This document shows positions 18,957 through 27,531 of a stretch of 64,000 nucleotides of DNA, piece after piece; within the stretch, counting starts at the first letter, position 1; each line of letters opens with the position of its first letter. Made by a program: the position numbers and the translations under genes. The notes beneath the pieces are model-generated. The model did not search any database and was not told where the DNA came from. It was given only the letters and a program-made list of their open reading frames with translations. Origin of the DNA: Staphylococcus lugdunensis (GTDB lineage: Bacteria; Bacillota; Bacilli; Staphylococcales; Staphylococcaceae); NCBI RefSeq assembly GCF_002901705.1, contig NZ_PPPV01000016.1, positions 602,907 through 666,906 of the forward strand. Reading direction: 5' to 3'.

Positions 18957-19757
18957 CTATTTACCTAATATTGTCTGTCGTGTATGCTGATAAAGTTGAT
19001 TCATATGGGGATCGTTTAATAGGAGATAACTGACAATATCCATTAAAAAGAAAGTGGCAATTTGCGTATTAATAAATTGAGAATCATTAATTCGAGATTG
19101 ATCCGTAGTAATCAGTACTAAGTCTGCCTTTTCAGTAATACTACTACCTTCATAATTCGTTATAACCGCAACATATGCGCCTTGATCATGTGCAATCGCT
19201 GCTGCTTCAATTAATTCTATCGTCTCTCCACTATTAGAAATAGCAACAAACATATCTTGCGCTGACAATAAGGACGCCGATATTTTCATCTGATGCGCAT
19301 CTGTGGACACCATTCCTTTTAAGCCCATACGCATCGTTCGATAATAAAATTCGCTGGCTGTTAACCCAGAACTACCTAAACCAGCATAGTTAATTTGACG
19401 TCTTGTTTTTAAATTATGCGCAAAGCGTTTAATCTTTTCCTCAGAAATAAATTCCCCTGTCTGTTGTATAATACGTTGGTGATAACGGTGAATTTGTTGT
19501 ACTAGTGGCGCATTTTCGACTATTTTTTCAGATTTTTCATGTTGTACACTAAATTTCATATCTTGAAAGTTATCATAGCCTAACTTATTACTGAAACGTG
19601 TAATAGTGGCCGGAGACGTACCAATGGCATAAGCAAGAGAATTAATAGTAGAAAAGCGATCATCTAATTCTTGTTCTTGAATAAATGTGACAATTTTGCG
19701 ATCCATTTTTGTTAGTATGTGCCGACTACGTTGTACTCTATTATCAAATTTCATCAT
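18957..19757 (-). CDS. nanR: RpiR-family regulator of sialate catabolism (NanR-like)
   Basis: A 266-residue regulator with an N-terminal RpiR helix-turn-helix (INSLAYAIGTSPATITRFSN, about 40-60) and a C-terminal SIS sugar-phosphate binding domain (GLGSSGLTASEF, ISNSGETIELIEA). In S. aureus the RpiR protein at this position represses nan genes and is relieved by ManNAc-6-phosphate. It is divergent from nanE, with a candidate operator in between. Start ATG 19757, or the adjacent ATG 19754. Confidence 0.88.
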   Translation of the reverse strand: MMKFDNRVQRSRHILTKMDRKIVTFIQEQELDDRFSTINSLAYAIGTSPATITRFSNKLGYDNFQDMKFSVQHEKSEKIVENAPLVQQIHRYHQRIIQQTGEFISEEKIKRFAHNLKTRRQINYAGLGSSGLTASEFYYRTMRMGLKGMVSTDAHQMKISASLLSAQDMFVAISNSGETIELIEAAAIAHDQGAYVAVITNYEGSSITEKADLVLITTDQSRINDSQFINTQIATFFLMDIVSYLLLNDPHMNQLYQHTRQTILGK

Positions 19758-19797
19758 CCTCAGTCCTTTATTCGTATTAACTTGAGTGTAGACTATT

Positions 19798-19812
19798 TGA
19801 AAATCTTTTTCA
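19798..19812. promoter_or_regulatory. Candidate NanR operator, copy 2
   Basis: TGAAAATCTTTTTCA, an imperfect palindrome extended by one matching base on each side, lies between the divergent nanR and nanE genes. Confidence 0.55.
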
Positions 19813-19920
19813 AAAGTTAAATTTAAATTGATAAAAAATTTCTTAATGATATGATGATATTAACCAATCATTCTAGACCTATCTTTTACAAATTAAACAA
19901 AAGTAATTGGAGTGTTTAAC

Positions 19921-20592
19921 ATGTTACCACAAGGATTAATTGTTTCTTGCCAAGCTTTACCTGATGAACCATTACATTCATCATTTATTATGTCTAAGAT
20001 GGCTTTAGCCGCTTATCAAGGAGGCGCAGTTGGCATCAGAGCCAACACTAAAGAAGATATACTCGCGATAAAGCGCGAAGTCAATTTACCAGTTATTGGT
20101 ATTGTTAAACGAGATTATGCCAATTCGGATGTCTTTATTACCACAACGTCTAAGGAAGTCGATGAATTGATCGCTAGTGGCTGTGACGTTATTGCGTTAG
20201 ATGCGACGAAACAAACTCGCCCAAAAGAAACGCTGTCAGAATTAGTTGACTATATTCGACAACATGCACCAAACGTAGAAATTATGGCAGATATTTCGAC
20301 ATTAGACGAAGCTCAGCAAGCAGATAAGTTAGGATTTGATTATATTGGCACAACATTAAGAGGCTATACCTCATATACTAAAGGCCATATTTTATACGAA
20401 AATGACTTTGCTTTTTTAAAGGATGTACTGAATTCAGTTTCAGCCAAAGTTATAGCTGAAGGCAATGTCATCACACCAGAAATGTATAAACAAGTGAGTG
20501 ATTTAGGCGTTTATTGTACTGTCGTTGGCGGTGCAATCACTCGACCAAAACAAATTACCGAACGCTTTATTAAAGCGATAGCTGAAGATTAA
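19921..20592 (+). CDS. nanE: N-acetylmannosamine-6-phosphate 2-epimerase
   Basis: A 223-residue TIM-barrel epimerase that converts ManNAc-6-phosphate to GlcNAc-6-phosphate, linking sialate to amino sugar catabolism. Family segments seen: [16 protein letters not shown] at the N-terminus, [22 protein letters not shown] and VIAEGNV. ATG 19921 is preceded by TTGGAG with 8-base spacing. nagB follows after 47 bases on the same strand, so the two are probably an operon. Confidence 0.94.
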   Translation: MLPQGLIVSCQALPDEPLHSSFIMSKMALAAYQGGAVGIRANTKEDILAIKREVNLPVIGIVKRDYANSDVFITTTSKEVDELIASGCDVIALDATKQTRPKETLSELVDYIRQHAPNVEIMADISTLDEAQQADKLGFDYIGTTLRGYTSYTKGHILYENDFAFLKDVLNSVSAKVIAEGNVITPEMYKQVSDLGVYCTVVGGAITRPKQITERFIKAIAED

Positions 20593-20639
20593 TTTACACA
20601 TTTATTTTAAAATTGAATGTCATTGGAGGTGTTTCAAAT

Positions 20640-21374
20640 ATGAGAATTTTAAATCTTGGAGACCAGCAAACAGCTAGTCGCTACGTCGCTATAGAATTAA
20701 TTAAATTACTCCAAGATAAACCTGACGCAATATTAGGTTTAGCAACAGGAGCTACGATGACAAGCGTTTATCCATATTTCACTGATTTATTAGATTTAAA
20801 TCACATAGATGTCTCTCAAGTGCACACATTTAACCTCGATGAGTATGTTGGTTTAGACGCACATCATGAGCACAGTTATCATCACTATATGCATGAACGC
20901 TTATTTGACAACTATTCTGGCTGGAATAAAGCGTTCATCCATATCCCAAATGGTGCGGCAGACAATCTTGAAAGCGAAGCATTGCGCTATGAAACATTAT
21001 TACAATCGGTTGGTCAACGTGATATTCAACTGTTAGGCATTGGTCAAAATGGGCACATTGGCTTTAATGAGCCAGGAACACCTTTTGATAGTCACACCCG
21101 CGTCGTTAATTTGACGACATCCACGATTCAAGCTAATAGTGTGCATTTCTCTAAGTTAGCAGATGTTCCTAAACAAGCCATATCTATGGGTCTAGATAAC
21201 ATCACACGCGCGAAACGTATTATACTATTAGCGTTTGGTGACAAGAAACATGATGCCCTACAAAGATTGATAGATGGACATATTACTGAAGATTTACCTG
21301 CGTCTATTTTACATCAACATGAACGTGTAGATGTGATTGTTGATAACGCGCTTTATCAATCATTAAACATTTAG
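20640..21374 (+). CDS. nagB: Glucosamine-6-phosphate deaminase
   Basis: A 244-residue enzyme that converts glucosamine-6-phosphate to fructose-6-phosphate and ammonia. The catalytic Asp67-Glu68 lie in FNLDEYVGL and the catalytic histidine in GIGQNGHIGFNEPG; GLATGATM is the phosphate loop. The start is ATG 20640 after TTGGAGGTG. It sits directly after nanE, so sialate use is coupled to the last catabolic step. A strong terminator follows. Confidence 0.95.
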   Translation: MRILNLGDQQTASRYVAIELIKLLQDKPDAILGLATGATMTSVYPYFTDLLDLNHIDVSQVHTFNLDEYVGLDAHHEHSYHHYMHERLFDNYSGWNKAFIHIPNGAADNLESEALRYETLLQSVGQRDIQLLGIGQNGHIGFNEPGTPFDSHTRVVNLTTSTIQANSVHFSKLADVPKQAISMGLDNITRAKRIILLAFGDKKHDALQRLIDGHITEDLPASILHQHERVDVIVDNALYQSLNI

Positions 21375-21405
21375 TTGACCAAAATACACTAAATAACATA
21401 CTATA

Positions 21406-21448
21406 AAAGCCATTCTGTGTAGTTAACGTTTCTACATAGAATGGCTTT
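21406..21448 (+). terminator. Terminator after nagB
   Basis: Stem of 17 base pairs with one mismatch, beginning AAAGCCATTCT and ending AGAATGGCTTT, with the T-rich tail TATATT. Confidence 0.85.
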
Positions 21449-21470
21449 ATATTCCGGTTTGATATTTGAC

Positions 21471-21716
21471 TTATTTATATTCAAATAATTTTAAGATAAA
21501 TAGTGCTATTAAACTAATAAGAATACAGATACCACATGCTGATACAAAAATAATTTCAGTTTCTTGCCAGGCCATCTCAAAGACAACGCCTGCTTTAGTT
21601 ATGATGCTATTAGAGATAAAGTTGACAATCGCCAAAGCAATAATCGCTAATGTTGCAGCTAATAACAGCATATTAAAGAAAAAGATAGCATTAGGAAATC
21701 TATAATTACTTTGCAT
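21471..21716 (-). CDS. Small membrane protein, unknown function
   Basis: An 81-residue protein with two strong hydrophobic helices (about 10-36 and 52-77) joined by a short polar segment. The ribosome binding site TAGGAGGCG and ATG 21716 make it a credible gene. It is downstream of nagA on the same strand (43 bases), so it may be cotranscribed. I do not recognise the family. Confidence 0.65.
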   Translation of the reverse strand: MQSNYRFPNAIFFFNMLLLAATLAIIALAIVNFISNSIITKAGVVFEMAWQETEIIFVSACGICILISLIALFILKLFEYK

Positions 21717-21758
21717 ATAATACGCCTCCTAAATTTTTTTATTATGGTCTTAATTTAT

Positions 21759-22928
21759 CTATTCCCCAAGTGAACGGTATCGATGCATACAACCTGCTTT
21801 GATTGTTGTTAATACTTGAATATCATCATCAACAATAACTAAGTCAGCGTCTTTACCTACTGCTATACTACCCTTTTGATCATCAATTTTTAACGCGATT
21901 GCCTGATTTAAACTGGCTACGCGCCACACTTGGTCTAGTCCTTGTCCAGTAAAGGTCATCACATTTTTCAGTCCATCATTCATTTTCAAAATACTTCCAG
22001 CTAAAGATCCTGATGCTAGACGCGCTTCTGACCCTTTAACGATAACATTTTGACCGCCTAGGTCGTATTCTCCATCAGACATGCCTTTAGCACGCATGGC
22101 ATCAGTAATAAGATAGAAATGTTCATGTCCTTTGAGTTGATACGCAAGTTTAACCGCTGTTGGATGTGAATGAATACCATCAACAATCACTTCCGTATTT
22201 AATCCTGAATTGGTCCATGCTGCGCCGAAAACTCCTGGCTTGCGATGCTCAAAGCCTGTCGCTGCATTGTATAAGTGTGTAATATGTTTCGCACCACATG
22301 TGACTGCCTCATTCGTTTGATCAAAATCCGCAACAGTATGACCTATTGAGAAAATAATATCATGATGTAGTGCAGCTAATGTCTCTTGTGCACCTTCCAC
22401 TTCCGGTGCAAAGGTGATCACTTTAATTAAACCTTGCGCACTTTGTTGAAATTGTTGAATTTTATCCACGGAAGGTCGTTGCACATATTGTGGATTTTGT
22501 GCTCCCACTTTATGTTCTGAAATAAATGGCCCTTCTAAATGTATTCCCACAATTTCTGCTGCAGTTCCTTGTTGTTGTTCTTGATGATACTTAGCAATAT
22601 TAGCTAAAGCTTTAATGATATTTTCATCAGACTGTGTCATTGTAGTTGCTAAGAAACTTGTCGTTCCTTCTGACAATAAATTTTCAGCTAAATGTTTTAA
22701 CCCTTCATATGATGCATCCATGGCATCAGCACCATATCCCCCATGAATGTGAATATCAATAAATCCTGGTAGGACGTGCTGACCTTGTGCATCAACCGTT
22801 TCTAACATACCATCATATTTACCTGATGCGATTTGCTCAATACGTCCATCATTAATCACAACATATCCATGCTCAATCACTTGCTGTTCTGTGTAAATCT
22901 TCCCGTTAATTAGCGCATATTTAGACAT
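21759..22928 (-). CDS. nagA: N-acetylglucosamine-6-phosphate deacetylase
   Basis: A 389-residue amidohydrolase that makes glucosamine-6-phosphate from GlcNAc-6-phosphate. Metal and catalytic motifs seen: IDIHIHGG (HxH), IHLEGPFI (Glu), SIGHTVA and THLYNA (His), and LITDAM (catalytic Asp). The start is ATG 22928 after AAGGAATC. It sits across from nagB, and the divergent promoter region carries the third NanR-type palindrome, so it likely responds to the same signal as the nan genes. Confidence 0.95.
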   Translation of the reverse strand: MSKYALINGKIYTEQQVIEHGYVVINDGRIEQIASGKYDGMLETVDAQGQHVLPGFIDIHIHGGYGADAMDASYEGLKHLAENLLSEGTTSFLATTMTQSDENIIKALANIAKYHQEQQQGTAAEIVGIHLEGPFISEHKVGAQNPQYVQRPSVDKIQQFQQSAQGLIKVITFAPEVEGAQETLAALHHDIIFSIGHTVADFDQTNEAVTCGAKHITHLYNAATGFEHRKPGVFGAAWTNSGLNTEVIVDGIHSHPTAVKLAYQLKGHEHFYLITDAMRAKGMSDGEYDLGGQNVIVKGSEARLASGSLAGSILKMNDGLKNVMTFTGQGLDQVWRVASLNQAIALKIDDQKGSIAVGKDADLVIVDDDIQVLTTIKAGCMHRYRSLGE

Positions 22929-23017
22929 ACGATTCCTTCTTTTCTGTGTATAATGATTGTCTTATAACGCCTTTATTATATCATTTCAGACTCTGCTCTC
23001 CCATGCTTCTTGAAAAA

Positions 23018-23032
23018 TGAAAAATCTTTTCA
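23018..23032. promoter_or_regulatory. Candidate NanR operator, copy 3
   Basis: TGAAAAATCTTTTCA, 90 bases upstream of the nagA start and 156 bases before the BCCT start. It has the same TGAAAA/TTTTCA half-sites and length as copies 1 and 2. Confidence 0.55.
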
Positions 23033-23187
23033 TTATTAGATGTTTCACCATTGTCCATATATGATTGTGTTACTTTTTTCACCACAGCATTTGTAGTTAA
23101 AATCCATAAATTTTTGAATTATTTTAAAACTTATGGTTATACTTTTAACGACAATAAATTTAAACAAAGGGATGACTAAACAGCTCC

Positions 23188-24804
23188 ATGTCTGACAAAA
23201 GGAAGAAAAATAACAATTTTGTTTATGCATTTTCCGTACTTATCATTTTAATCATCACTGCAATTGCCGGCTTATTTCCAAAAGCATTTGGATCACGGGC
23301 ACAAGCAATTTATAATTTTTTGACTAATTCGTTTGGCTGGCTATTTTTACTAATTATCTTTATTCTCGACGTCTTTTTGATTTCCCTCGCTGTTTCACGT
23401 TATGGTCGCTTCAAGCTGGGAGATAATGATGAAGCGCCTGAATTTTCCACTATTTCATGGATTGGTATGCTATTTTCTGCTGGCTTAGGTGTTGGTATTG
23501 TCTTTTGGGGTGTAGCCGAACCATTGACGCACTATTTACATTCACCTTTTCCTGGGAAGATTACCAGTGAATCTGCATCATCTGCACGGCTAGCTATGGG
23601 ATATACGTTCTTTCATTGGGGAATCTCTCAATGGTCTATATTTGCGATTGCCGGTTTAATAGTAGCATTCTTTCAATTTAGAAAAAAACGCAACGGACTC
23701 ATTTCCACCGCAATGGAACCTGTCTTTGGTGAAGCTTATAAACGTCCATTTCGCAATATTATTGATATTTTAGCTATTATTGCCACTGTCATGGGTATTG
23801 CAACCTCAATTGGTCTTGGAATTTTACAGATTAGTGGCGGCCTTAACTATGTATTCCATATTCCAAATACAAATGTAACTAAGATAGGAATTACAATTTT
23901 AATGGTGTGTATCTTCTTAGGCTCTGCTTTAACCGGCTTAAATAGAGGCGTAAAATGGTTGAGCAATATCAACATTGGGTTAGGCGCACTGTTACTTATC
24001 TTTATGCTTATATTTGGTGATTTAAAATTTATTGTAGAATCTTATACGCTTGCGATTGGCGATTATATCACGCATTTTGTTGAATATAGTCTCCGTATTA
24101 ATCCGTATCAAGGGGATAATTCTTGGGTGCAAAAATGGACCGTCTTTTATTGGGCCTGGGTTATTTCTTGGTCCCCATTTATTGGTGGTTTCGTGGCTCG
24201 TGTTTCTCGTGGGCGCACAATCCGCGAATTTGTCGTAGGGGTCCTGCTCGTGCCACCTTTAATTTCATTTTCATGGATAGCTGGCTTTGGCGGGACAGCA
24301 TTAAAAATAGCACTTGGCGGTGATCCGATTGCTAATGTAGTCGATAAAGATTATACTGTAGCATTATTTGAGTTACTGTCTAAGTTCCCGATTAGCGACA
24401 TCACTAGTGCCCTAGCCATTACCTTAATCTTTATCTTCATCGTTACTAGTGCGGATTCCACCACACATATCGTTGCTAGCATGGCCACAGGTGGTAAAGA
24501 AAATCCAAAAGTTAAACATAAAGTTATTTGGGGTTTATTAATCGGTGCTATATCGGTTGCTATGACGATTGCCGGGGGTTTAACAAGTTTACAATCTGCA
24601 GCCGTCGTTACTGGTTTGCCTTTTTCTATTATTTTGCTGTTAATGATTTTTTCTTTAATGCGTGCATTACGCAGAGAGCATACGAAACACTTTGCCATGA
24701 CATATATTAATGATGATAAAGATTACACGATTAGCTTAGAAGAACGTGAAGATCAACAAGATAAACAACATGATTCTACAAACAATATAAATAAAAAGAA
24801 ATAG
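23188..24804 (+). CDS. BCCT family betaine/carnitine/choline transporter
   Basis: A 538-residue transporter with 12 membrane helices. The BCCT signature region is clear: the Gly-rich segment SAGLGVGIVFWGVAEP in helix 3 and the Trp-rich helix 8 region WAWVISWSPFIGGFVARVSR. The C-terminal tail is long, charged and glutamine-rich, as in osmosensing members. It imports compatible solutes such as glycine betaine with sodium. ATG 23188 has no good ribosome binding site; a 7-codon frame (23172-23195) behind AAAGG overlaps the start and may couple translation. Confidence 0.88.
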   Translation: MSDKRKKNNNFVYAFSVLIILIITAIAGLFPKAFGSRAQAIYNFLTNSFGWLFLLIIFILDVFLISLAVSRYGRFKLGDNDEAPEFSTISWIGMLFSAGLGVGIVFWGVAEPLTHYLHSPFPGKITSESASSARLAMGYTFFHWGISQWSIFAIAGLIVAFFQFRKKRNGLISTAMEPVFGEAYKRPFRNIIDILAIIATVMGIATSIGLGILQISGGLNYVFHIPNTNVTKIGITILMVCIFLGSALTGLNRGVKWLSNINIGLGALLLIFMLIFGDLKFIVESYTLAIGDYITHFVEYSLRINPYQGDNSWVQKWTVFYWAWVISWSPFIGGFVARVSRGRTIREFVVGVLLVPPLISFSWIAGFGGTALKIALGGDPIANVVDKDYTVALFELLSKFPISDITSALAITLIFIFIVTSADSTTHIVASMATGGKENPKVKHKVIWGLLIGAISVAMTIAGGLTSLQSAAVVTGLPFSIILLLMIFSLMRALRREHTKHFAMTYINDDKDYTISLEEREDQQDKQHDSTNNINKKK

Positions 24805-24807
24805 CAT

Positions 24808-24925
24808 AAAGGGAGCAGAACTGAACTCATTATGAATTCCTAGTCCTGCCTCGGCAAGTTGACTTGGATTGAAAAAAGCTTGGTATAAGCATATTTTCAA
24901 TCCAATCAACTACTGCCAATATATC
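24808..24925. repeat. Composite repeat, family B long form (inverted copy of 31651-31767)
   Basis: A GGGAGC/GAATTC hairpin followed by CGGCAAGTTGACTTGG, a GAAAAAAGCTTGG core and CAACTACTGCCAATAT. The same blocks occur in inverse orientation at 31651-31767. Confidence 0.7.
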
Positions 24926-25028
24926 GTTCATAGTCTCAAACTGGTCAATGTTGTTAGTATAGGTATTGATCTGCAAAAAAGGCTACAGTCGTCAAGATTG
25001 AATTAGATTTAGGCACTATATCTTGAAT

Positions 25029-25244
25029 CTAATCTGATAAAGTGCATGATGTCGCTACAAGCACCATAGCAATGGCTATTGAAAATGCGATATCTAATAA
25101 TTGGATTTGTTGTGGCTGCCAATAAGCTTGTTATGTTTCAGGTGTTGCCTCAGCACCATAATCTGATTTAAATATTCGAAGTACCCATGGCAGCCCATCT
25201 AATGATGCCATAATAGCCTCCCACGTATCATCTTTCACAATCAA
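25029..25244 (-). pseudogene. Degraded coding remnant, unrecognised
   Basis: A minus-strand frame reads DDTWEAIMASLDGLPWVLRI with continuing protein-like composition, is interrupted by TAA (25133-25131), continues with a hydrophobic stretch (IAFSIAIAMVLVATS) and stops again at TAG (25031-25029). It looks like a decayed small membrane protein gene. I cannot assign a family, and chance open frame is possible. Confidence 0.3.
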
Positions 25245-25435
25245 TGTCGCTATCTTAACAGAAAACAATTATCGTTGTTGCCCTCAAACATCCACTAATT
25301 CTTATTGTTCATTGTAAATCTTCATATTTTTAAACACTCAAAAAAAGAAACTGATTATTTCTCTCCCCAAAAAAGTCTTTTTTATGCGATAATTATATAT
25401 AAGATTAATTTTAGATAGAAATTGGAGTGACGAAG

Positions 25436-26047
25436 ATGTCCGCAGATATATTAACTACTGATGTATTACAAGCGCGTCTAAATTTGATGCCTCAAATACA
25501 CGATGAATTGGAAGCACAAATTAAAGAACAACTGCAAGGTCAAAATCGTAAAGATATCGCTCATATTAAAGAAGCAACAATCGTTTTAATTAAGTTACAT
25601 ATTACAAAAATGATTAAAAATCAAGCACGTTATGGTGAAACAAGTACTAATGATAATCACTTACACTTTATCGAAGGCCGTCATGCCTACCAACTATTTT
25701 ATGCATTAGATAGTTCAATGCATGTAGAAGAATTAGAATTATCAGAAGACTTATTGGCTAAATATGATGCTGATATCGAACGATTATTAAATGTGCGTGG
25801 ACAATTGACACCATTTATTAACGTAGCTATCGAAACATTCGATTCTTTTTCTGAAGATTTAGATCTCACTATTGAATATCTTTTCAAAACATATCCTGAC
25901 ATTTTAACAATGGTACAAGATAAGGAGTTTAGATTGCATAAATTTGATTCACTCATTGAAGAGGCTTTTAAACAATTAGCCACTACACATCAATACGGTG
26001 ACTTTGGCACAGCGATGGCTCAAGCATCAATTGTAGATACACCATAA
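25436..26047 (+). CDS. Hypothetical protein
   Basis: A 203-residue soluble, acidic and helix-rich protein with no signal peptide or membrane segment. ATG 25436 has TTGGAG 8 bases upstream; the GTG at 25427 overlaps that site. It has conserved-looking stretches (HIKEATIVLIKLHITKMIKN, HFIEGRHAYQLFYALD) but no catalytic motif I recognise. It stands alone between repeat elements and is followed by a family B terminator. Confidence 0.75.
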   Translation: MSADILTTDVLQARLNLMPQIHDELEAQIKEQLQGQNRKDIAHIKEATIVLIKLHITKMIKNQARYGETSTNDNHLHFIEGRHAYQLFYALDSSMHVEELELSEDLLAKYDADIERLLNVRGQLTPFINVAIETFDSFSEDLDLTIEYLFKTYPDILTMVQDKEFRLHKFDSLIEEAFKQLATTHQYGDFGTAMAQASIVDTP

Positions 26048-26053
26048 CAATAT

Positions 26054-26098
26054 AGGGAGCGGGACTACGAATTCACAAAGAATTCTGCCCCGCTCCTT
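26054..26098. terminator. Bidirectional terminator, repeat family B
   Basis: AGGGAGCGGG and CCCGCTCCTT arms with inner GAATTC/GAATTC-like halves, lying between convergent genes. Confidence 0.75.
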
Positions 26099-26102
26099 AT
26101 TG

Positions 26103-27314
26103 TTAATCGTCATAATTTTGTTCTAATTTACGTAGTTCATCTCTTGTTTTCAAAGCTAATCCTTCACCATAATCCATCATTTTCACAATATCTTTAAAAG
26201 CTGCATGCGGAATAGCTAATTCCTCTAAATCATCTTGAGTGATGTGTAAATCAATACATTCAGGCTGCCCTGCTGCAAGTTTTGTCACAAAGTCAGGTTC
26301 TGTGACAAACGGTGACGACATACCCACCATATCTGCTTGTCGCATCGCATCTAATGCACTTTCTACCGAGTTAATTCCACCACTCGCAATCATAGGTAAA
26401 CGCCCACTCAAATGATCATATACAACTTGATTGACACGTTTTCCAAAGTGTTGCCCTGGTGTACGGCTTGTATTTTGATAGATGTGTCGACCCCAACTAG
26501 CAATAGCTAAATAGTGAATATTGGCAACATCCATGACCCAGTCTAAGTGTTGATTAAATTCATCAATGGTATACCCTAGATCACTTCCACGTGTTTCCTC
26601 AGGTGTAGCCCTATAGCCAAGAATAAAATCAGCAGGTGCTTGTTGATCAATCACATTTTGAACAGCTTGCATGACTTGTAATCCAAAACGCGCACGGTTT
26701 TCTAAGGAATCTACCCCATAGTCATCATGTCGTTGATTTGAAAAAGTAGAAAAAAACGTTTGTATTAATAGACGTTGTGCAACTGATATTTCTACACCAT
26801 CAAAGCCTGCTTGAATAGCACGAGATGTAGCATCAGCATATTGTTGAATCACATCTTTAATCTTCTCTTGAGACATTTCTAGTACTTTATGAGGTGTTGG
26901 AGAATGCAGTGACATCGGGCTAGGTCCATATACTTCACCAAAATTTCGAATCGCTTGATTGGAAAAACGTCCTGCATGTGCCAATTGAATAATCGCTTTA
27001 TTGCCATCTTGTTTCATGACTTGGGCTAGCTTTTTCAACCCAGGAATACATGTATCATCTGAGATATTAAAACCATACTCAAAGAGCTGACCATAAGGTT
27101 CAATATAAGCAGCACCAGTCACTTGAAGTCCAGCTGATCCCGCCCGTCTTTCAGCATAGCGCAAATCTTCTTGAGTAATATGTCCATCATGCGTCGATGA
27201 ATTTGTCGTCATTGGTGACAACACGAAACGGTTGTTCAATTGTACGCCGTTAGGTAGCGTGATAGGTTGCAATAATGGTGTGTAATCTTCCATGTCAGTG
27301 TCATCTTCTTTCAT
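26103..27314 (-). CDS. NADH-dependent flavin oxidoreductase, Old Yellow Enzyme family
   Basis: A 403-residue FMN-dependent TIM-barrel oxidoreductase. Motifs: NRFVLSPMTTNSS near the N-terminus, AIIQLAHAGRFS, GFDGVEISVAQRLLIQTFFS, ENRARFGLQVM and MIASGGI. The usual HxxN/HGAHGYL active-site segment reads EISVAQRLLIQ, which is atypical. The gene is divergent from the LLM-gcvH-L-macrodomain-sirtuin operon and is its usual partner. The start is uncertain: ATG 27314 and ATG 27293 both lack a strong ribosome binding site. Confidence 0.85.
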   Translation of the reverse strand: MKEDDTDMEDYTPLLQPITLPNGVQLNNRFVLSPMTTNSSTHDGHITQEDLRYAERRAGSAGLQVTGAAYIEPYGQLFEYGFNISDDTCIPGLKKLAQVMKQDGNKAIIQLAHAGRFSNQAIRNFGEVYGPSPMSLHSPTPHKVLEMSQEKIKDVIQQYADATSRAIQAGFDGVEISVAQRLLIQTFFSTFSNQRHDDYGVDSLENRARFGLQVMQAVQNVIDQQAPADFILGYRATPEETRGSDLGYTIDEFNQHLDWVMDVANIHYLAIASWGRHIYQNTSRTPGQHFGKRVNQVVYDHLSGRLPMIASGGINSVESALDAMRQADMVGMSSPFVTEPDFVTKLAAGQPECIDLHITQDDLEELAIPHAAFKDIVKMMDYGEGLALKTRDELRKLEQNYDD

Positions 27315-27531
27315 CTGCTTATTAACATCAACGTATCACGACCGCTTAAAATTAGCAATTTAATCACACTTCTTAAATAGTTTTTACTAATGCATTTGAC
27401 CACTTTGAACCAAATAAACCACATAAAAATATGTTGTTGTAAACTGAAATTTAGCAATACATAACAAAAACCGTTAAAATAAAATTGGGTAAATAATTGG
27501 GGAATGATAAAACAGTAATGGAGATGAGTTT

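Larger units (their letters stand above)
24805..25435. other. Gene-free interval with repeat element and coding remnant
   Basis: The first 120 bases are a composite family B repeat (24808-24925). The rest is AT-rich and contains a decayed minus-strand frame (25029-25244). No intact gene is supported. Confidence 0.6.
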
